Shown: positions 26,147-35,137 of the stretch, piece after piece
How positions within the stretch are numbered: the stretch's first letter is position 1
Layout: each line of letters begins with the position of its first letter
DNA from: UBA9732 sp052170315
Lineage (GTDB): Bacteria > Spirochaetota > Spirochaetia > Sphaerochaetales > Sphaerochaetaceae
Length of the DNA stretch: 64,000 nt
Direction: 5' to 3'
NCBI GenBank assembly: GCA_052170315.1
Contig: JBQNAT010000006.1
Span: 50,229 to 114,228 of the forward strand
The notes under the pieces: generated by a model
Database searches by the model: none
Told to the model about the DNA's origin: nothing
Seen by the model: only the letters and a program-made list of their open reading frames with translations
Program-made: the position numbers and the translations under genes

Positions 26147-27519
26147 ATCATCTTCTCTGGGTGAAAAACCTCGTCAAACTTTTCTGAACTTAAAAAGCCA
26201 AGCTCCACGCAGGCCTGTTTCAGTGAAATATTTTCAGCGTAAGCCTTCTTTGCCGTTATTGCGGCTTTCTCATAACCTATGTACGGATTAAGGGCCGTTA
26301 CAAGCATCAGGGAGTTGTTAAGGTTAGCCTTCATTTTCTCTTTGTTTGCCTTAAGACCGCTTACGCAGTTTTTGGTGAATGAAACCGTTGCTTCCGAAAG
26401 TAATCTTGCTGACTGCAGGAAATTATAGATGCACACCGGCATGAAAACGTTCAGCTCAAAGTTTCCCTGGCTTGCCGCCATACCCACCGCCACATCGTTT
26501 CCCATCACCTGAACTGCTACCATGGTCACGGCCTCGCACTGTGTGGGATTCACCTTGCCGGGCATTATTGATGAGCCGGGCTCGTTTTCAGGAATGCTTA
26601 TCTCCCCCAGCCCAAGTCTTGGACCGCTTGCAAGCCACCGTACATCGTTCGCGATTTTCATCAGGTCACAGGCAAGGGCTTTCACGGCTCCGTGGGCAAA
26701 AACCAGTTCATCTTTTGATGTCAGAGCATGGAATTTGTTGGCCGAGGTCGCAAAACGCGTTCCGGTCAGTTTCCCGATTTCCTCAGCAGCAAGCTCCGCA
26801 AAACCGTCAGGCGCGTTAAGCCCGGTTCCTACGGCAGTACCTCCAAGCGCAAGTTCTCTAAGCATCTCCAGAGAAGATTTGATAAGGGCAATATCCCGCT
26901 CAAGGCTTGCTCTCCAGCCGGATATTTCCTGGCTGAAACCTATCGGCGTTGCGTCCTGAAGATGTGTCCTTCCGCTTTTTACGATACCTTGGTTTTCTTT
27001 TTCAAGTCTCAGGAACTCTTTTACAAGGCCGGATACGGCGGGAATAAGCTTGTTTTCAAGAATCAGTACCGCCGCAATGTGCATGGCAGTCGGGAAAGTG
27101 TCGTTTGACGACTGACTCATATTTACATCATCATTAGGATGAAGAAGCTTCTTCCCTGCGATTATGTTGCCGCGGTTAGCTATGACTTCGTTTGCGTTCA
27201 TATTAGTCTGGGTTCCGCTTCCGGTCTGCCATACAACAAGGGGAAATTCATCAATAAGTTTTAATGAGATAATTTCATCGCAGGCTTTTGTTATGACATC
27301 AAGCTTTTCTTCTGTCATACGGGATGGAAGAAGTTTCGCGTTTGCGGCAGCAGAGGCTTTCTTAAGAATTCCGAAGGCGCAAATTATTTCTTCCGGCATT
27401 GTTTCTCTTTTGCGGCCTATGTCGAAGTTCTGAAAACTTCTCTGAGTCTGGGCACCCCAGAGTCTTTCCGAAGGCACCTTCACCTCTCCCATTGAATCAT
27501 GTTCTATCCTGTATTCCAT
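26143..27519 (-). CDS. fumC: Fumarate hydratase, class II
   Basis: 458 residues of the aspartase/fumarase superfamily. It interconverts fumarate and malate. Landmarks are GSGTQTNMNANEVIANR, the SQSSNDTFPTAMH segment, SGRTHLQDATP, and the signature SSIMPGKVNPTQ near residue 315. VNPTQCEA favours FumC over aspartase. The class II enzyme needs no Fe-S cluster. A GGAG lies upstream of the ATG. Confidence 0.94.
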   Translation of the reverse strand: MEYRIEHDSMGEVKVPSERLWGAQTQRSFQNFDIGRKRETMPEEIICAFGILKKASAAANAKLLPSRMTEEKLDVITKACDEIISLKLIDEFPLVVWQTGSGTQTNMNANEVIANRGNIIAGKKLLHPNDDVNMSQSSNDTFPTAMHIAAVLILENKLIPAVSGLVKEFLRLEKENQGIVKSGRTHLQDATPIGFSQEISGWRASLERDIALIKSSLEMLRELALGGTAVGTGLNAPDGFAELAAEEIGKLTGTRFATSANKFHALTSKDELVFAHGAVKALACDLMKIANDVRWLASGPRLGLGEISIPENEPGSSIMPGKVNPTQCEAVTMVAVQVMGNDVAVGMAASQGNFELNVFMPVCIYNFLQSARLLSEATVSFTKNCVSGLKANKEKMKANLNNSLMLVTALNPYIGYEKAAITAKKAYAENISLKQACVELGFLSSEKFDEVFHPEKMI

Positions 27520-27530
27520 AAAAACTCCGT

Positions 27531-28421
27531 TTAACTGCCGAAATTAAGATTAATGACCTTCGCAATAGGCATAAAGCCTTCTCCAAGTACCTGATGTGTG
27601 TTTTGGACTATCATGAATGCCGATTCATCAATAACTTTTATTTTCGCGGTAAGTGTTGAAAGCTCCTGATTTGAAACAACGCTCATTATCACGGGACGTT
27701 CCTGACCTGAGTACATTCCTGTACCTGAAAGCAGCGTGGCACCGTGTCCAAGCTCCTTAAGGATTACATCTCCCACTTCATCTATGTGCTCGGTGATTAT
27801 GAAGACCATCTTTGCGGTATTGGCTCCGATAGGTATTGCTACTTTATCTATTGTCATGCCGCATATGTAGACTGTTGTTATCGCATACAGAGCACTTTCA
27901 ATGCCGAAAACAAAGATTGATGCGGTGATGATTATGGCATCGACAAGAGTGAGACACGTGCCAAGGGACATGGGCGTGTACTTGTTCAGTATTTGGGCAA
28001 TAATGTCGGTTCCACCGGTGTTCGCGCCGCCTTTCATGACAAAGCCAATCCCCGCGCCAAGGAAGACGCCTCCGAAAAGAGCGCTAAGCCACATGCTGAT
28101 GGGCTGACTGTAATCCAAAAAGCCTTCGCCGCCGGAAAAGTTCACAAGGATGGAGGTGAAAACGGAAAGAAGTATGGTGCCTATGAGGGATTTAAGGCCA
28201 TACATTTTGCCAAAGACCTTCATGCCTATGAGGAAAAGAGGAATGGACAGGCCGAAAATGACGTAACCGGGGTTCCAGCCAGCTGTGTGGTATATCATTG
28301 TGGCTATACCGCTGACGCCGCCGGATGCGATTTTGCCGGGGTTCACGAAATAGGCAACTCCGACGGCGACAAGAAATGAGCCTATGGTGATGTTCAGATA
28401 ATCGTGAATCTTCTGTCTCAT
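27531..28421 (-). CDS. YitT-family membrane protein
   Basis: 296 residues. It has five or six membrane helices with glycine-rich stretches (GKIASGGVSGIATMIYH, GGVFLGAGIGFVMKGGANTGGTDIIAQIL), then a cytoplasmic C-terminal DUF2179 domain from about residue 220 (FIITEHIDEVGDVILKELGHGATLL). The function of the family is not established. A transport role is often assumed. It starts after GGAGAGG and may be cotranscribed with fumC, which is 11 bases downstream. Confidence 0.88.
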   Translation of the reverse strand: MRQKIHDYLNITIGSFLVAVGVAYFVNPGKIASGGVSGIATMIYHTAGWNPGYVIFGLSIPLFLIGMKVFGKMYGLKSLIGTILLSVFTSILVNFSGGEGFLDYSQPISMWLSALFGGVFLGAGIGFVMKGGANTGGTDIIAQILNKYTPMSLGTCLTLVDAIIITASIFVFGIESALYAITTVYICGMTIDKVAIPIGANTAKMVFIITEHIDEVGDVILKELGHGATLLSGTGMYSGQERPVIMSVVSNQELSTLTAKIKVIDESAFMIVQNTHQVLGEGFMPIAKVINLNFGS

Positions 28422-28543
28422 TGCAATACCTCTCCGCTATTTTAGGCAATACAAATCTACATTAGTTGGGCAAGTATTTCCAGCCCCCGGCAAAAAAATA
28501 ACGCCGCGTATACAGGACCTGCAACCGTCCGCCCTTTATTTTT

Positions 28544-29308
28544 TCAGTTTGGAAGGCATACAATATGGCCTTTTTCCGTCTTGACTATATCAATTTTTCT
28601 GCCATAGATGTCTGTAAGAACATTGTTTCCTATAAGATGCTCAGGCACATCATCATATACTATAGCGCCTTCCGACATTACTATTACCCTGCCGGAATGC
28701 GTCAGCGCAAGATTCGGATTATGTGTGGAGTAAATGCAGCTGCAGCCTTTTTTGACAAGTTCCTCAATTCTTTCAAGCACAAGAAGCTGATTGGAATAGT
28801 CCAAAAAAGACGTGGGCTCGTCCAGTATGAGGAGCTTTGCTTCCTGCATAAGCGCTCTGGCTATAAGTACAAGCTGACGCTCCCCTCCCGATATGTTGTC
28901 CATGTTCCTGTTTTCAAGATGTCTTATCTCAAGAATGTCTATTATACGCTCCGCCTTTTCTTCTTCTCTGCGCCCAGGCCTCTGAAAGAATGAAAGACCG
29001 TTGGAAGAACCCATGAGTATGGAAGTTTTTACTGAATACGGGAAGGCGGATTTTGAAAGCTGAGGTATGTAGGCCATGAATTTTGCGCGCTCTTCCAGTT
29101 TCATGTCCTTCACGGGGACACCGTCTATTTCAACTGCGCCCTCACTGCTTTTTAAGAAATTCGGTATCAGTCTGAGCAGGGTTGTTTTTCCTGCGCCGTT
29201 TTTTCCAAGCAGGCTTATCATTTCTCCGTCACTTATCCTGAGGTTCAGGCCGCTTATGACCTTATGATTCCCGTATCCGAATCCGAGGTCTTTGATTTCA
29301 AGAATCAT
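28544..29308 (-). CDS. Iron/cobalamin-type ABC transporter, ATP-binding protein
   Basis: 254 residues of the FecE/FhuC/BtuD group. It has Walker A GKNGAGKTTLLR, the Q-loop YIPQ, signature ISGGERQLVLIARAL, Walker B LLILDEPTSFLD and the switch histidine STHNP. It overlaps the FecCD permease by 11 bases and clearly works with it. No binding protein is adjacent. The FepB-like protein at 38867 is a candidate partner. Substrate (siderophore, haem, cobalamin) is unknown. Confidence 0.9.
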   Translation of the reverse strand: MILEIKDLGFGYGNHKVISGLNLRISDGEMISLLGKNGAGKTTLLRLIPNFLKSSEGAVEIDGVPVKDMKLEERAKFMAYIPQLSKSAFPYSVKTSILMGSSNGLSFFQRPGRREEEKAERIIDILEIRHLENRNMDNISGGERQLVLIARALMQEAKLLILDEPTSFLDYSNQLLVLERIEELVKKGCSCIYSTHNPNLALTHSGRVIVMSEGAIVYDDVPEHLIGNNVLTDIYGRKIDIVKTEKGHIVCLPN

Positions 29309-30305
29309 ATCTCACCTCACGGAACAGCAGAAACAGGAAGAAGGGCCCGCCTATGAATGATGTAAGTATACCTATTGGTATCTCCATGCCGGTTGCCGCC
29401 CTTGAAACGCAGTCCACTACCGTTAAAAGGGACGCGCCAAGGAAAACGGAAGACGGAAAGGAATAACGGGCATCGTTTGAAACAAGTAGCCTTGAAATGT
29501 GAGGAATGATAAGCCCTACCCAGCCTATGTTACCGGCAATGGCCACACTGCAGGCGGTCATGACGGTCGCGCACAAGATTGCGGTCATCCTTATGAGTTT
29601 TGTATTCACGCCAAGCGACCGCGCTTCATCCTCCGACAGCGACAGAAGGTTTATCTTCCAGGAAAGAGCAATGAGCACGGCAAAGGAAATTCCCATTGGA
29701 ACGGCAATCAGCCCAAGAGCTTTAAGTCCCACTCCTGAAAGCGAGCCCATAAGGAAATAGGTTATTGCGGGAAGTACGTTGTTGGGGTCTGAAACAAGTT
29801 TTACAAAGCTTGTGGCTGACGAGAACAGGGAAGAAACCACCATTCCCACCAAAATCAGAGAAAGCGTATGCTCTCTTTTGGTTTTGGAAGTTACTCCGTA
29901 GATTATGAAAAGCGCGGAAAGACCGCACAGGAAGGCATTAAAACCGACAAGAGCCGAAGACAGTCCCAAAAGCAGAGAAATCGAGGCTCCAAAGGAAGAG
30001 GCCGCGCTTGTACCCAGGACGTCAGGCGAGACAAGAGGATTTCTGAAAATCATCTGGAAGGTATGTCCGCTGAGCGCAAGACCTGCTCCAATGAGGAGAG
30101 AAGCAAGAATCCGCGGAAGCCGCATGCCGAAAATAACGGCGGACGTTGTGCCGGATATGCCGAAATCAATTCCCGAAAGACGCTGAATAATTGCTTTCAC
30201 TATGTCTGCGGGGCTTACGTAATATCGGCCCGCGCCAAGGGCAGCTATGCCTATAACGGCTGTGGCCAAGCCCAGAACCAAAACCTTTACGTCAGCTTTT
30301 TTCAT
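29298..30305 (-). CDS. Iron/cobalamin-type ABC transporter, FecCD permease
   Basis: 335 residues, about ten membrane helices. Typical FecCD segments are RLPRILASLLIGAGLALSGHTFQMIFRNPLVSPDVLG and GNIGWVGLIIPHISRLLV (coupling region). It would form a homodimer with the ATPase encoded downstream. AAGGAAAG precedes the ATG. Confidence 0.92.
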   Translation of the reverse strand: MKKADVKVLVLGLATAVIGIAALGAGRYYVSPADIVKAIIQRLSGIDFGISGTTSAVIFGMRLPRILASLLIGAGLALSGHTFQMIFRNPLVSPDVLGTSAASSFGASISLLLGLSSALVGFNAFLCGLSALFIIYGVTSKTKREHTLSLILVGMVVSSLFSSATSFVKLVSDPNNVLPAITYFLMGSLSGVGLKALGLIAVPMGISFAVLIALSWKINLLSLSEDEARSLGVNTKLIRMTAILCATVMTACSVAIAGNIGWVGLIIPHISRLLVSNDARYSFPSSVFLGASLLTVVDCVSRAATGMEIPIGILTSFIGGPFFLFLLFREVRYDS

Positions 30306-30392
30306 TACTTTCCTTCTGCCTAATCCGGCGCGGAATTACTGAAAACCGGATTCTTTGACATGATAATGAACAAAACGGGGCGGTTCAAGGGT

Positions 30393-31544
30393 TCAGCCTT
30401 TGGATATGCTCAGAGGATTGCGTTTAAGTATCTCCAGAAGGTCTGTGAAGTTAAGTTCCCTGCCTTCAGCCATAAGATGCTTTCTCAGGTTCTTGAAGTT
30501 GTACATCATCGCATCAGCCCTGTCCACAACTTCAAGTACATTGTCCTTTGCGGGGTCAAATACGGCATAGCCTGTTGATATGTATGGAAGCCGAGGTATT
30601 ACCGCCCTGCGCTTTTCCATTGAGGCATGAAGATTTTCAAGTTTCTTTTCGGTTTCGTTGTCTTTTCCCGGCACAATTACGCAGAATTCGTCTCCGCCCG
30701 TTCTGTAGCACAGACCGTCACGCCCGAGGCTTTCTTTTATTACGGAAGAAACCTCCTTAAGGATATCGTCTCCGAAAACATGGCCGTATGTGTCGTTGCA
30801 GCGTTTGAAAAAGTCTATGTCTATGCTGATTATAGTGGACTCTTCGGTCAGGTGCATTATACGGTTGTCATAGCTGTGTCTGTTAAGCATGCCTGTAAGA
30901 CTGTCCGAGCTCTGAATTGCGTCTTCGTAGCTTACGTACAAAAATACAAGTGAAATGGAAATTGCTATGTAGGATACGCGGATAGAGCTGTCTGCCAGCT
31001 GCATCCCTATGCCAAGGAACATATACAGGAGTATGGGAATCATTATCCACAGTCTGTTCACCTGATATTCTTTAACAACCTTTATATAGCCGGCTATGAG
31101 GCAGATTGTCTCCGCAATGTACGCGCCTATATACAAAAAATAAAAATCCGCATGATGATAGACGTTAGACGCGTCAACATAGAATACAAACCCGAAGAAA
31201 GCGGACAGAATTTCAATGACAGCGTTCGCTATTACTATGGCAAACATTATCCGGTACAGTTTTTTGCTGTTGGAAATTGCCGGCACTACCGCAAGCGGTA
31301 TTGCGGGGGCAATGCTCAGTTCCAGAGTTTTTACAAGGACATGAAGCCAAACAAAAGAGCATATGACTCCAATGTAAATTGCTCCCCACTCAAACAGGGC
31401 ACCCAGTATAACTACGACATAACACATTATAAGCTGCTTCTTTTTGAATTTCGACAATGTCGGGTTCTGGGACGCTATGACGCTCATTATCGACATCGCA
31501 AGCAGAGAAAGTATCATAACGCCGGTATAGAAGTTTGACATCAT
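30393..31544 (-). CDS. Membrane diguanylate cyclase (GGDEF)
   Basis: 383 residues from the ATG at 31544, placed seven bases after AAGGAGG; a GTG frame starts at 31550. The first 215 residues are about seven membrane helices without a named sensor domain. The GGDEF domain contains the intact GGDEF active site near residues 283-287 (YRTGGDEFCVIVPG) and the nucleotide-binding DIDFFKRCNDTYGH. It should make c-di-GMP from two GTP. The RxxD inhibitory site is not present five residues before the motif, so product inhibition by that site is unlikely. Confidence 0.9.
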   Translation of the reverse strand: MMSNFYTGVMILSLLAMSIMSVIASQNPTLSKFKKKQLIMCYVVVILGALFEWGAIYIGVICSFVWLHVLVKTLELSIAPAIPLAVVPAISNSKKLYRIMFAIVIANAVIEILSAFFGFVFYVDASNVYHHADFYFLYIGAYIAETICLIAGYIKVVKEYQVNRLWIMIPILLYMFLGIGMQLADSSIRVSYIAISISLVFLYVSYEDAIQSSDSLTGMLNRHSYDNRIMHLTEESTIISIDIDFFKRCNDTYGHVFGDDILKEVSSVIKESLGRDGLCYRTGGDEFCVIVPGKDNETEKKLENLHASMEKRRAVIPRLPYISTGYAVFDPAKDNVLEVVDRADAMMYNFKNLRKHLMAEGRELNFTDLLEILKRNPLSISKG

Positions 31545-31610
31545 GAACACACCTCCTTTGATGCAATTTCCATCGAGACTATCCCTTAATCTTTTTACAA
31601 TACCTTATTA

Positions 31611-31638
31611 ATTATAAACACTTTTTTCCGGATTTCAA
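31611..31638 (-). promoter_or_regulatory. Promoter of the diguanylate cyclase gene
   Basis: On the minus strand TTGAAA (31633-31638) and a consensus TATAAT (31611-31616) are 16 bases apart, about 65 bases ahead of the start codon. Confidence 0.6.
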
Positions 31639-31687
31639 AGTATCAGGAAAACGGATTTAAAATCCGGCTGCAGGCTGCCGAGGTTTA

Positions 31688-31915
31688 TCACTCGCCGGGG
31701 TCGCTGCGTAGCACTTTGCCCACATTCCAGAAAAGAGAAGCGTTTTTTGCGGCTTCCAGTCTTCCGCCGATTGTTTTATAGGGTATTTCCGCCGTATGGC
31801 AGCCGCAGTCCGCGCATGTGACGTAGAAGCACCAGCCGCCCTCTTCTTCCATTATACCGGGACCTCCGCAGAGCGGACAGTCCTGCAAATCTATTTGTTT
31901 TGATATTTCTTTCAT
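31688..31915 (-). CDS. Lar-like zinc-ribbon protein
   Basis: 75 residues with two CxxC-type pairs (CPLCGG and CADCGC) and an ending with SLFWNVG, the pattern of the Lar restriction-alleviation family. Phage and plasmid Lar proteins modulate type I restriction, but most chromosomal relatives are uncharacterised zinc ribbons. GGAG precedes the ATG. No restriction genes are in the window, so no anti-restriction role should be assumed. Confidence 0.65.
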   Translation of the reverse strand: MKEISKQIDLQDCPLCGGPGIMEEEGGWCFYVTCADCGCHTAEIPYKTIGGRLEAAKNASLFWNVGKVLRSDPGE

Positions 31916-31980
31916 ATCCGTTTCTCCATATCAATCCATATCAATATACTAAAAATACTGCAGAAATGTTTTTGTTTCCA

Positions 31981-32433
31981 CTATATGCTTTCATTTCTCT
32001 TCGCTACGGTAAGGCTGTATTTCTGCTTTGCCCGGGCTATATTCAGAAGCTGTTTGAAATCGCCGCCTTTGACTTTGAAAAACTTCATCTTGTGGTTTTC
32101 AAACTCAAGCGAGCTTATTGAATCCACAAAAAAGGCATGAATCGGATTTATGCGTTTAAGGCGTTTTTGGTCGCCATTTATAAAATCAATCGCATTCTTT
32201 TTAGTAGTATAGTCATAATACAGGACATCAATTGCCTCAAAAGAACTGTTAAAGCCTTCCGCATAGCAGCGAAAAGTCACATCCGTAAGATACAGAAGAA
32301 CCCCGTCTTCAAAGATATTTCCTTCGGTATCCGCGTAGAAAGAAGCTTTTGCGTGCCATGTTATTTTTTCACCGTGCTTTTTTTCAAGATATGCCAATAA
32401 ATCCGAATCCGTCATGGAATAACAATACTTCAC
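31981..32433 (-). CDS. Hypothetical protein, 150 residues
   Basis: No family recognised. It starts with GTG at 32433 after GAGG; an ATG at 32415 is the alternative. The middle is a run of alternating hydrophobic strands (KASFYADTEGNIFEDGVLLYLTDVTF is split by Gly/Asp turns; AIDVLYYDYTTKKNAIDFINGD follows) and the end is a basic amphipathic helix (FKQLLNIARAKQKYSL). This looks like a small beta-sandwich or PH-like fold plus a helix. It is soluble with no signal peptide, and is 65 bases upstream of the Lar-like gene on the same strand. Confidence 0.6.
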   Translation of the reverse strand: MKYCYSMTDSDLLAYLEKKHGEKITWHAKASFYADTEGNIFEDGVLLYLTDVTFRCYAEGFNSSFEAIDVLYYDYTTKKNAIDFINGDQKRLKRINPIHAFFVDSISSLEFENHKMKFFKVKGGDFKQLLNIARAKQKYSLTVAKRNESI

Positions 32434-32550
32434 GAAGGCCTCTTCCGCAACAGCTGATTTTATATTCCATTATCACATGTTGTCGTAAAAAGTGGCAAAT
32501 TTTGCGAAAAAGAGAATATATTTCACCATAATTCCCAGTATACAAAAAAG

Positions 32551-32579
32551 TTGAAGGCCGAAATCAGGCATGTTATACT
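32551..32579 (+). promoter_or_regulatory. Sigma-70-type promoter of the SSS symporter
   Basis: TTGAAG (32551-32556) and TATACT (32574-32579) separated by exactly 17 bases, about 40 bases before the start codon. Confidence 0.65.
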
Positions 32580-32619
32580 TCGGGCAGGCTCGAAAAAATC
32601 GGGCAAATAAGGAGATATT

Positions 32620-34056
32620 ATGGTAGTTAACACTAGCGCTCTCATAATCGTCATCGGCTATCTTATCGGAATGCTGGTCGTCGGTTACATCGTAGGAAAG
32701 ATTAAGATTAAAGGTGCAGAAGACTACATGCTTGCAGGACGCCGAATGGGTGTTTTCATGGTAGCTTTCTCACTGTCAGCCAATAATATTGGCGGAGGCT
32801 CTACGACGGGTCTGGCTCAAAAGGCCTTCGGGGCTTGGGGAATGAGTGCAATGTGGTATGTCCTTGCGGCATCCATAGCAATGATTCCTCTTGCGTATTT
32901 TGCTCCGAAAATCAGAAAGGCCATGGCAATCACAATTCCTGAAGTTGTAGGAAGACGATTCGGTAAGTTCAGCTCAGGCTTCACTGCTGTCCTTAACTGC
33001 CTTGCACTGTTCTGCCTCACTTCCTCGCAGGTTGCCGCTTCCGGTTCAGTTGTTTCCACACTGACGGGCTTCAACGTAAAGCTCTGCATGATAATTGCCG
33101 GCGTAATCATAATCCTCTACACAACGCTGGGAGGAATGATAGCTGACCAGATATCCGACCTTGTGCAGTTCCTTATCATCCTTATTGGTCTTGCGATTGC
33201 CACTCCTATGGTTATTGCCGGCATAGGCGGATGGGATGTAATTGCCGCAAAGCTTCCTGTGGGCCAGACAAGCTTCACAAGAATCGGCTGGGCTTACATC
33301 ATAGGTTACATATTCAACTATTTCTGCACCTTCCTTTCAGGCCCTGAAATGATTTCAAGATTCGAGACTGCCAAAGATGAGAAGACAGCAAAGAGAGCCT
33401 CTTTTGTTTCTGCGGTCCTTATGGCCGCAATGGCTGCTTTCCCGACACTGCTGGGTCTTGCCGCTCTTGCCGTTAAGGATTCTATCCCGAACCTTGCCGC
33501 CAACGGCTCAAATGCCATGATGGCGGTAACTCAGGCTTATGCTCCTACAGTCATCACGGGTGTTGTTTCAGCAGCAATCATTTCGGCAACGATGTCATCC
33601 GCCGACTCCAACCTTCTCTGTATGTCAACAATGATAATCAACGACCTTTACAAGCCTTATTTCAATAAAGAGCTGGAAGGTATGAAGGAAGTCAGGATAA
33701 CAAGAATATGCAACATAATCTGCTGCGCGGTTGCAATGGTGATTTCGTTTGCGAATATACCTATTACTTCGATGAATACCTTTGCCTTCGGCATAAGATG
33801 CGCAGGTCCTTTCGCCGCCTACGGTCTCGGTCTTGTAATCCCGAAAGCAACAAAGAACTCCGGTATCATTTCAATTATTACCGGTACCGCAGGTTTCATC
33901 GTATGGCAGATTATGGCCACCAACGGTGTCGCAGTCACAAAGTTCCTGATGCCTGTTGTATTTGGATGTCTTATCAGCGTTCTCACATTCTTCCTTGTCA
34001 ACGCTATTGAATGGAAGAAAGGTGTTGCTGCAGCTCCTTCAGCATATGTTGACTGA
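32620..34056 (+). CDS. Sodium:solute symporter (SSS family)
   Basis: 478 residues, about 13 membrane helices, normal SSS length. Family features are YMLAGRRMGVFMVAFSLSANNIGGGSTTGLAQKAF in helices 1-2 and the helix 8-9 region ISATMSSADSNLLCMSTMIINDLYKPYF, which includes the SxxxxDS sodium-site pattern. The substrate (sugar, amino acid, carboxylate, pantothenate) cannot be told. It stands alone with its own promoter and terminator. AAGGAG precedes the ATG. Confidence 0.92.
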   Translation: MVVNTSALIIVIGYLIGMLVVGYIVGKIKIKGAEDYMLAGRRMGVFMVAFSLSANNIGGGSTTGLAQKAFGAWGMSAMWYVLAASIAMIPLAYFAPKIRKAMAITIPEVVGRRFGKFSSGFTAVLNCLALFCLTSSQVAASGSVVSTLTGFNVKLCMIIAGVIIILYTTLGGMIADQISDLVQFLIILIGLAIATPMVIAGIGGWDVIAAKLPVGQTSFTRIGWAYIIGYIFNYFCTFLSGPEMISRFETAKDEKTAKRASFVSAVLMAAMAAFPTLLGLAALAVKDSIPNLAANGSNAMMAVTQAYAPTVITGVVSAAIISATMSSADSNLLCMSTMIINDLYKPYFNKELEGMKEVRITRICNIICCAVAMVISFANIPITSMNTFAFGIRCAGPFAAYGLGLVIPKATKNSGIISIITGTAGFIVWQIMATNGVAVTKFLMPVVFGCLISVLTFFLVNAIEWKKGVAAAPSAYVD

Positions 34057-34085
34057 GTAAAGTATTTTGTATAATTATCTGATTC

Positions 34086-34114
34086 GGACCGCCGCAAATG
34101 CGGCGGTTCTTTTT
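34086..34114 (+). terminator. Rho-independent terminator after the SSS symporter
   Basis: ACCGCCGC (34088-34095) pairs with GCGGCGGT (34100-34107) across an AAAT loop and is followed by TTCTTTTT. It also lies just past the end of the convergent Fe-S membrane protein gene. Confidence 0.88.
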
Positions 34115-34120
34115 ATGCCC

Positions 34121-34981
34121 TTATGATTTTTCTTTTGTTTTAATATCAAAGCCGAAAGTGCTGTCTATGGCATGTACCGGACATGAGGCCCTGCAGCGTC
34201 CGCAGCGTATGCATTCCGGGCTGTTCATATCCGAACGGCACTTTACGTCCATTGGGCATACATTTTCACATTTGCCGCAGTTTACGCAGGTTTTTTTATC
34301 CAGATGCATCTGGTACAGGCCGAATTTGGCAAAGAATCCATAGAAAGCTCCAAGCGGACAAAGATACTTACAGAACGGTCGGTGGATAAGCGTTGATAAA
34401 ATAAGTACTATGATAAGAAGGCACATTTTCCAGCTGAATAAAAAGCCCAGAGCGCTTTGAAGCATGGGATTCGCAATCAGAAGCGGTATTCCCGCAAGAG
34501 TGCCCGCAGGGCAGACATACTTGCAGAACCAGGTATCGCCCATATTCAATTCGTTTCTGACAAGCGCAGGCAGAAGGAAAACAAGCACTGCCAGGACAAC
34601 ATATTTGAGATATCTGAGGACTTTATCAACCTTTGGATTCACCTTGATTTTTTTGACCGGTATACGGTGCAAAAGGTCCTGAAGCAGACCGAACGGACAC
34701 AGGAAGCCGCAGACAAGACGCCCGAGGACAATACCGAAAAGCAAGAGAAGCCCAAAAACGTAGAAGCTGAATCTGAAGCGTCTTGAGCCCATGACAGACT
34801 GCAGAGAGCCTATGGGACAGGCTCCCAGAGCTCCCGGGCAGGAGTAGCAGTTAAGCACGGGAACGCAAAGGACTTTTGTACCGCCTTTGAATATATTGCC
34901 CCCGGCAAAGCCTGCGGCGTAACCGTTAAAGAAAACGGTAAACGCCAGCTGTATAAGCGTCCGTTTTTTACCGTGCTTCAT
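34121..34981 (-). CDS. NapH/CcoG-like polyferredoxin membrane protein
   Basis: 286 residues, five or six membrane helices with cysteine pairs at their ends (CYSCPGALGACP, CGFLCPFG, CKYVCPAG, CKYLCPLG). Two 4Fe-4S ferredoxin motifs follow at the C terminus (CVNCGKCENVCP and CIRCGRCRASCP). Such proteins pass electrons between cytoplasm or quinone and an extracytoplasmic partner. It is the last gene of a three-gene unit behind a TlpA thioredoxin and a 46-residue CxxC protein, 15 bases downstream of the latter. Delivery of electrons to the thioredoxin, or the reverse, is inference. Confidence 0.9.
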   Translation of the reverse strand: MKHGKKRTLIQLAFTVFFNGYAAGFAGGNIFKGGTKVLCVPVLNCYSCPGALGACPIGSLQSVMGSRRFRFSFYVFGLLLLFGIVLGRLVCGFLCPFGLLQDLLHRIPVKKIKVNPKVDKVLRYLKYVVLAVLVFLLPALVRNELNMGDTWFCKYVCPAGTLAGIPLLIANPMLQSALGFLFSWKMCLLIIVLILSTLIHRPFCKYLCPLGAFYGFFAKFGLYQMHLDKKTCVNCGKCENVCPMDVKCRSDMNSPECIRCGRCRASCPVHAIDSTFGFDIKTKEKS

Positions 34982-34996
34982 TTTTACTCCGTATCT

Positions 34997-35137
34997 TCAG
35001 CCTATGCCTATGCAGGAAAGACAGATATCCCTTGCCTTTGTAAGCACCACCTTTGTTTCCTCACGGAAAATGCCCGCGGCTATGAAAACCAGGGCTATGA
35101 GGAAAATTACAAGGCGGATTATGTTTTTTTTGCTCAC
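34997..35137 (-). CDS. 46-residue CxxC mini membrane protein (CD1871A-like)
   Basis: A GTG at 35137 overlaps the TlpA stop as GTGA and opens 46 codons to TGA at 34997. The product has one membrane helix (IIRLVIFLIALVFIAAGIF), a charged linker REETKVVLTKARD and the C-terminal motif ICLSCIGIG. The size, single helix and terminal CxxCIGIG match the small family annotated in clostridia as CD1871A-type CxxC-motif proteins, as I recall it. It lies between TlpA and the NapH-like protein, so it is probably a small redox or assembly partner of these two. Its function is unknown. Confidence 0.8.
   Translation of the reverse strand: MSKKNIIRLVIFLIALVFIAAGIFREETKVVLTKARDICLSCIGIG

Noticed and set aside
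31688..31915. Anti-restriction function of the Lar-like protein
   Set aside because: No restriction-modification genes in view. The zinc-ribbon match alone does not support the function.
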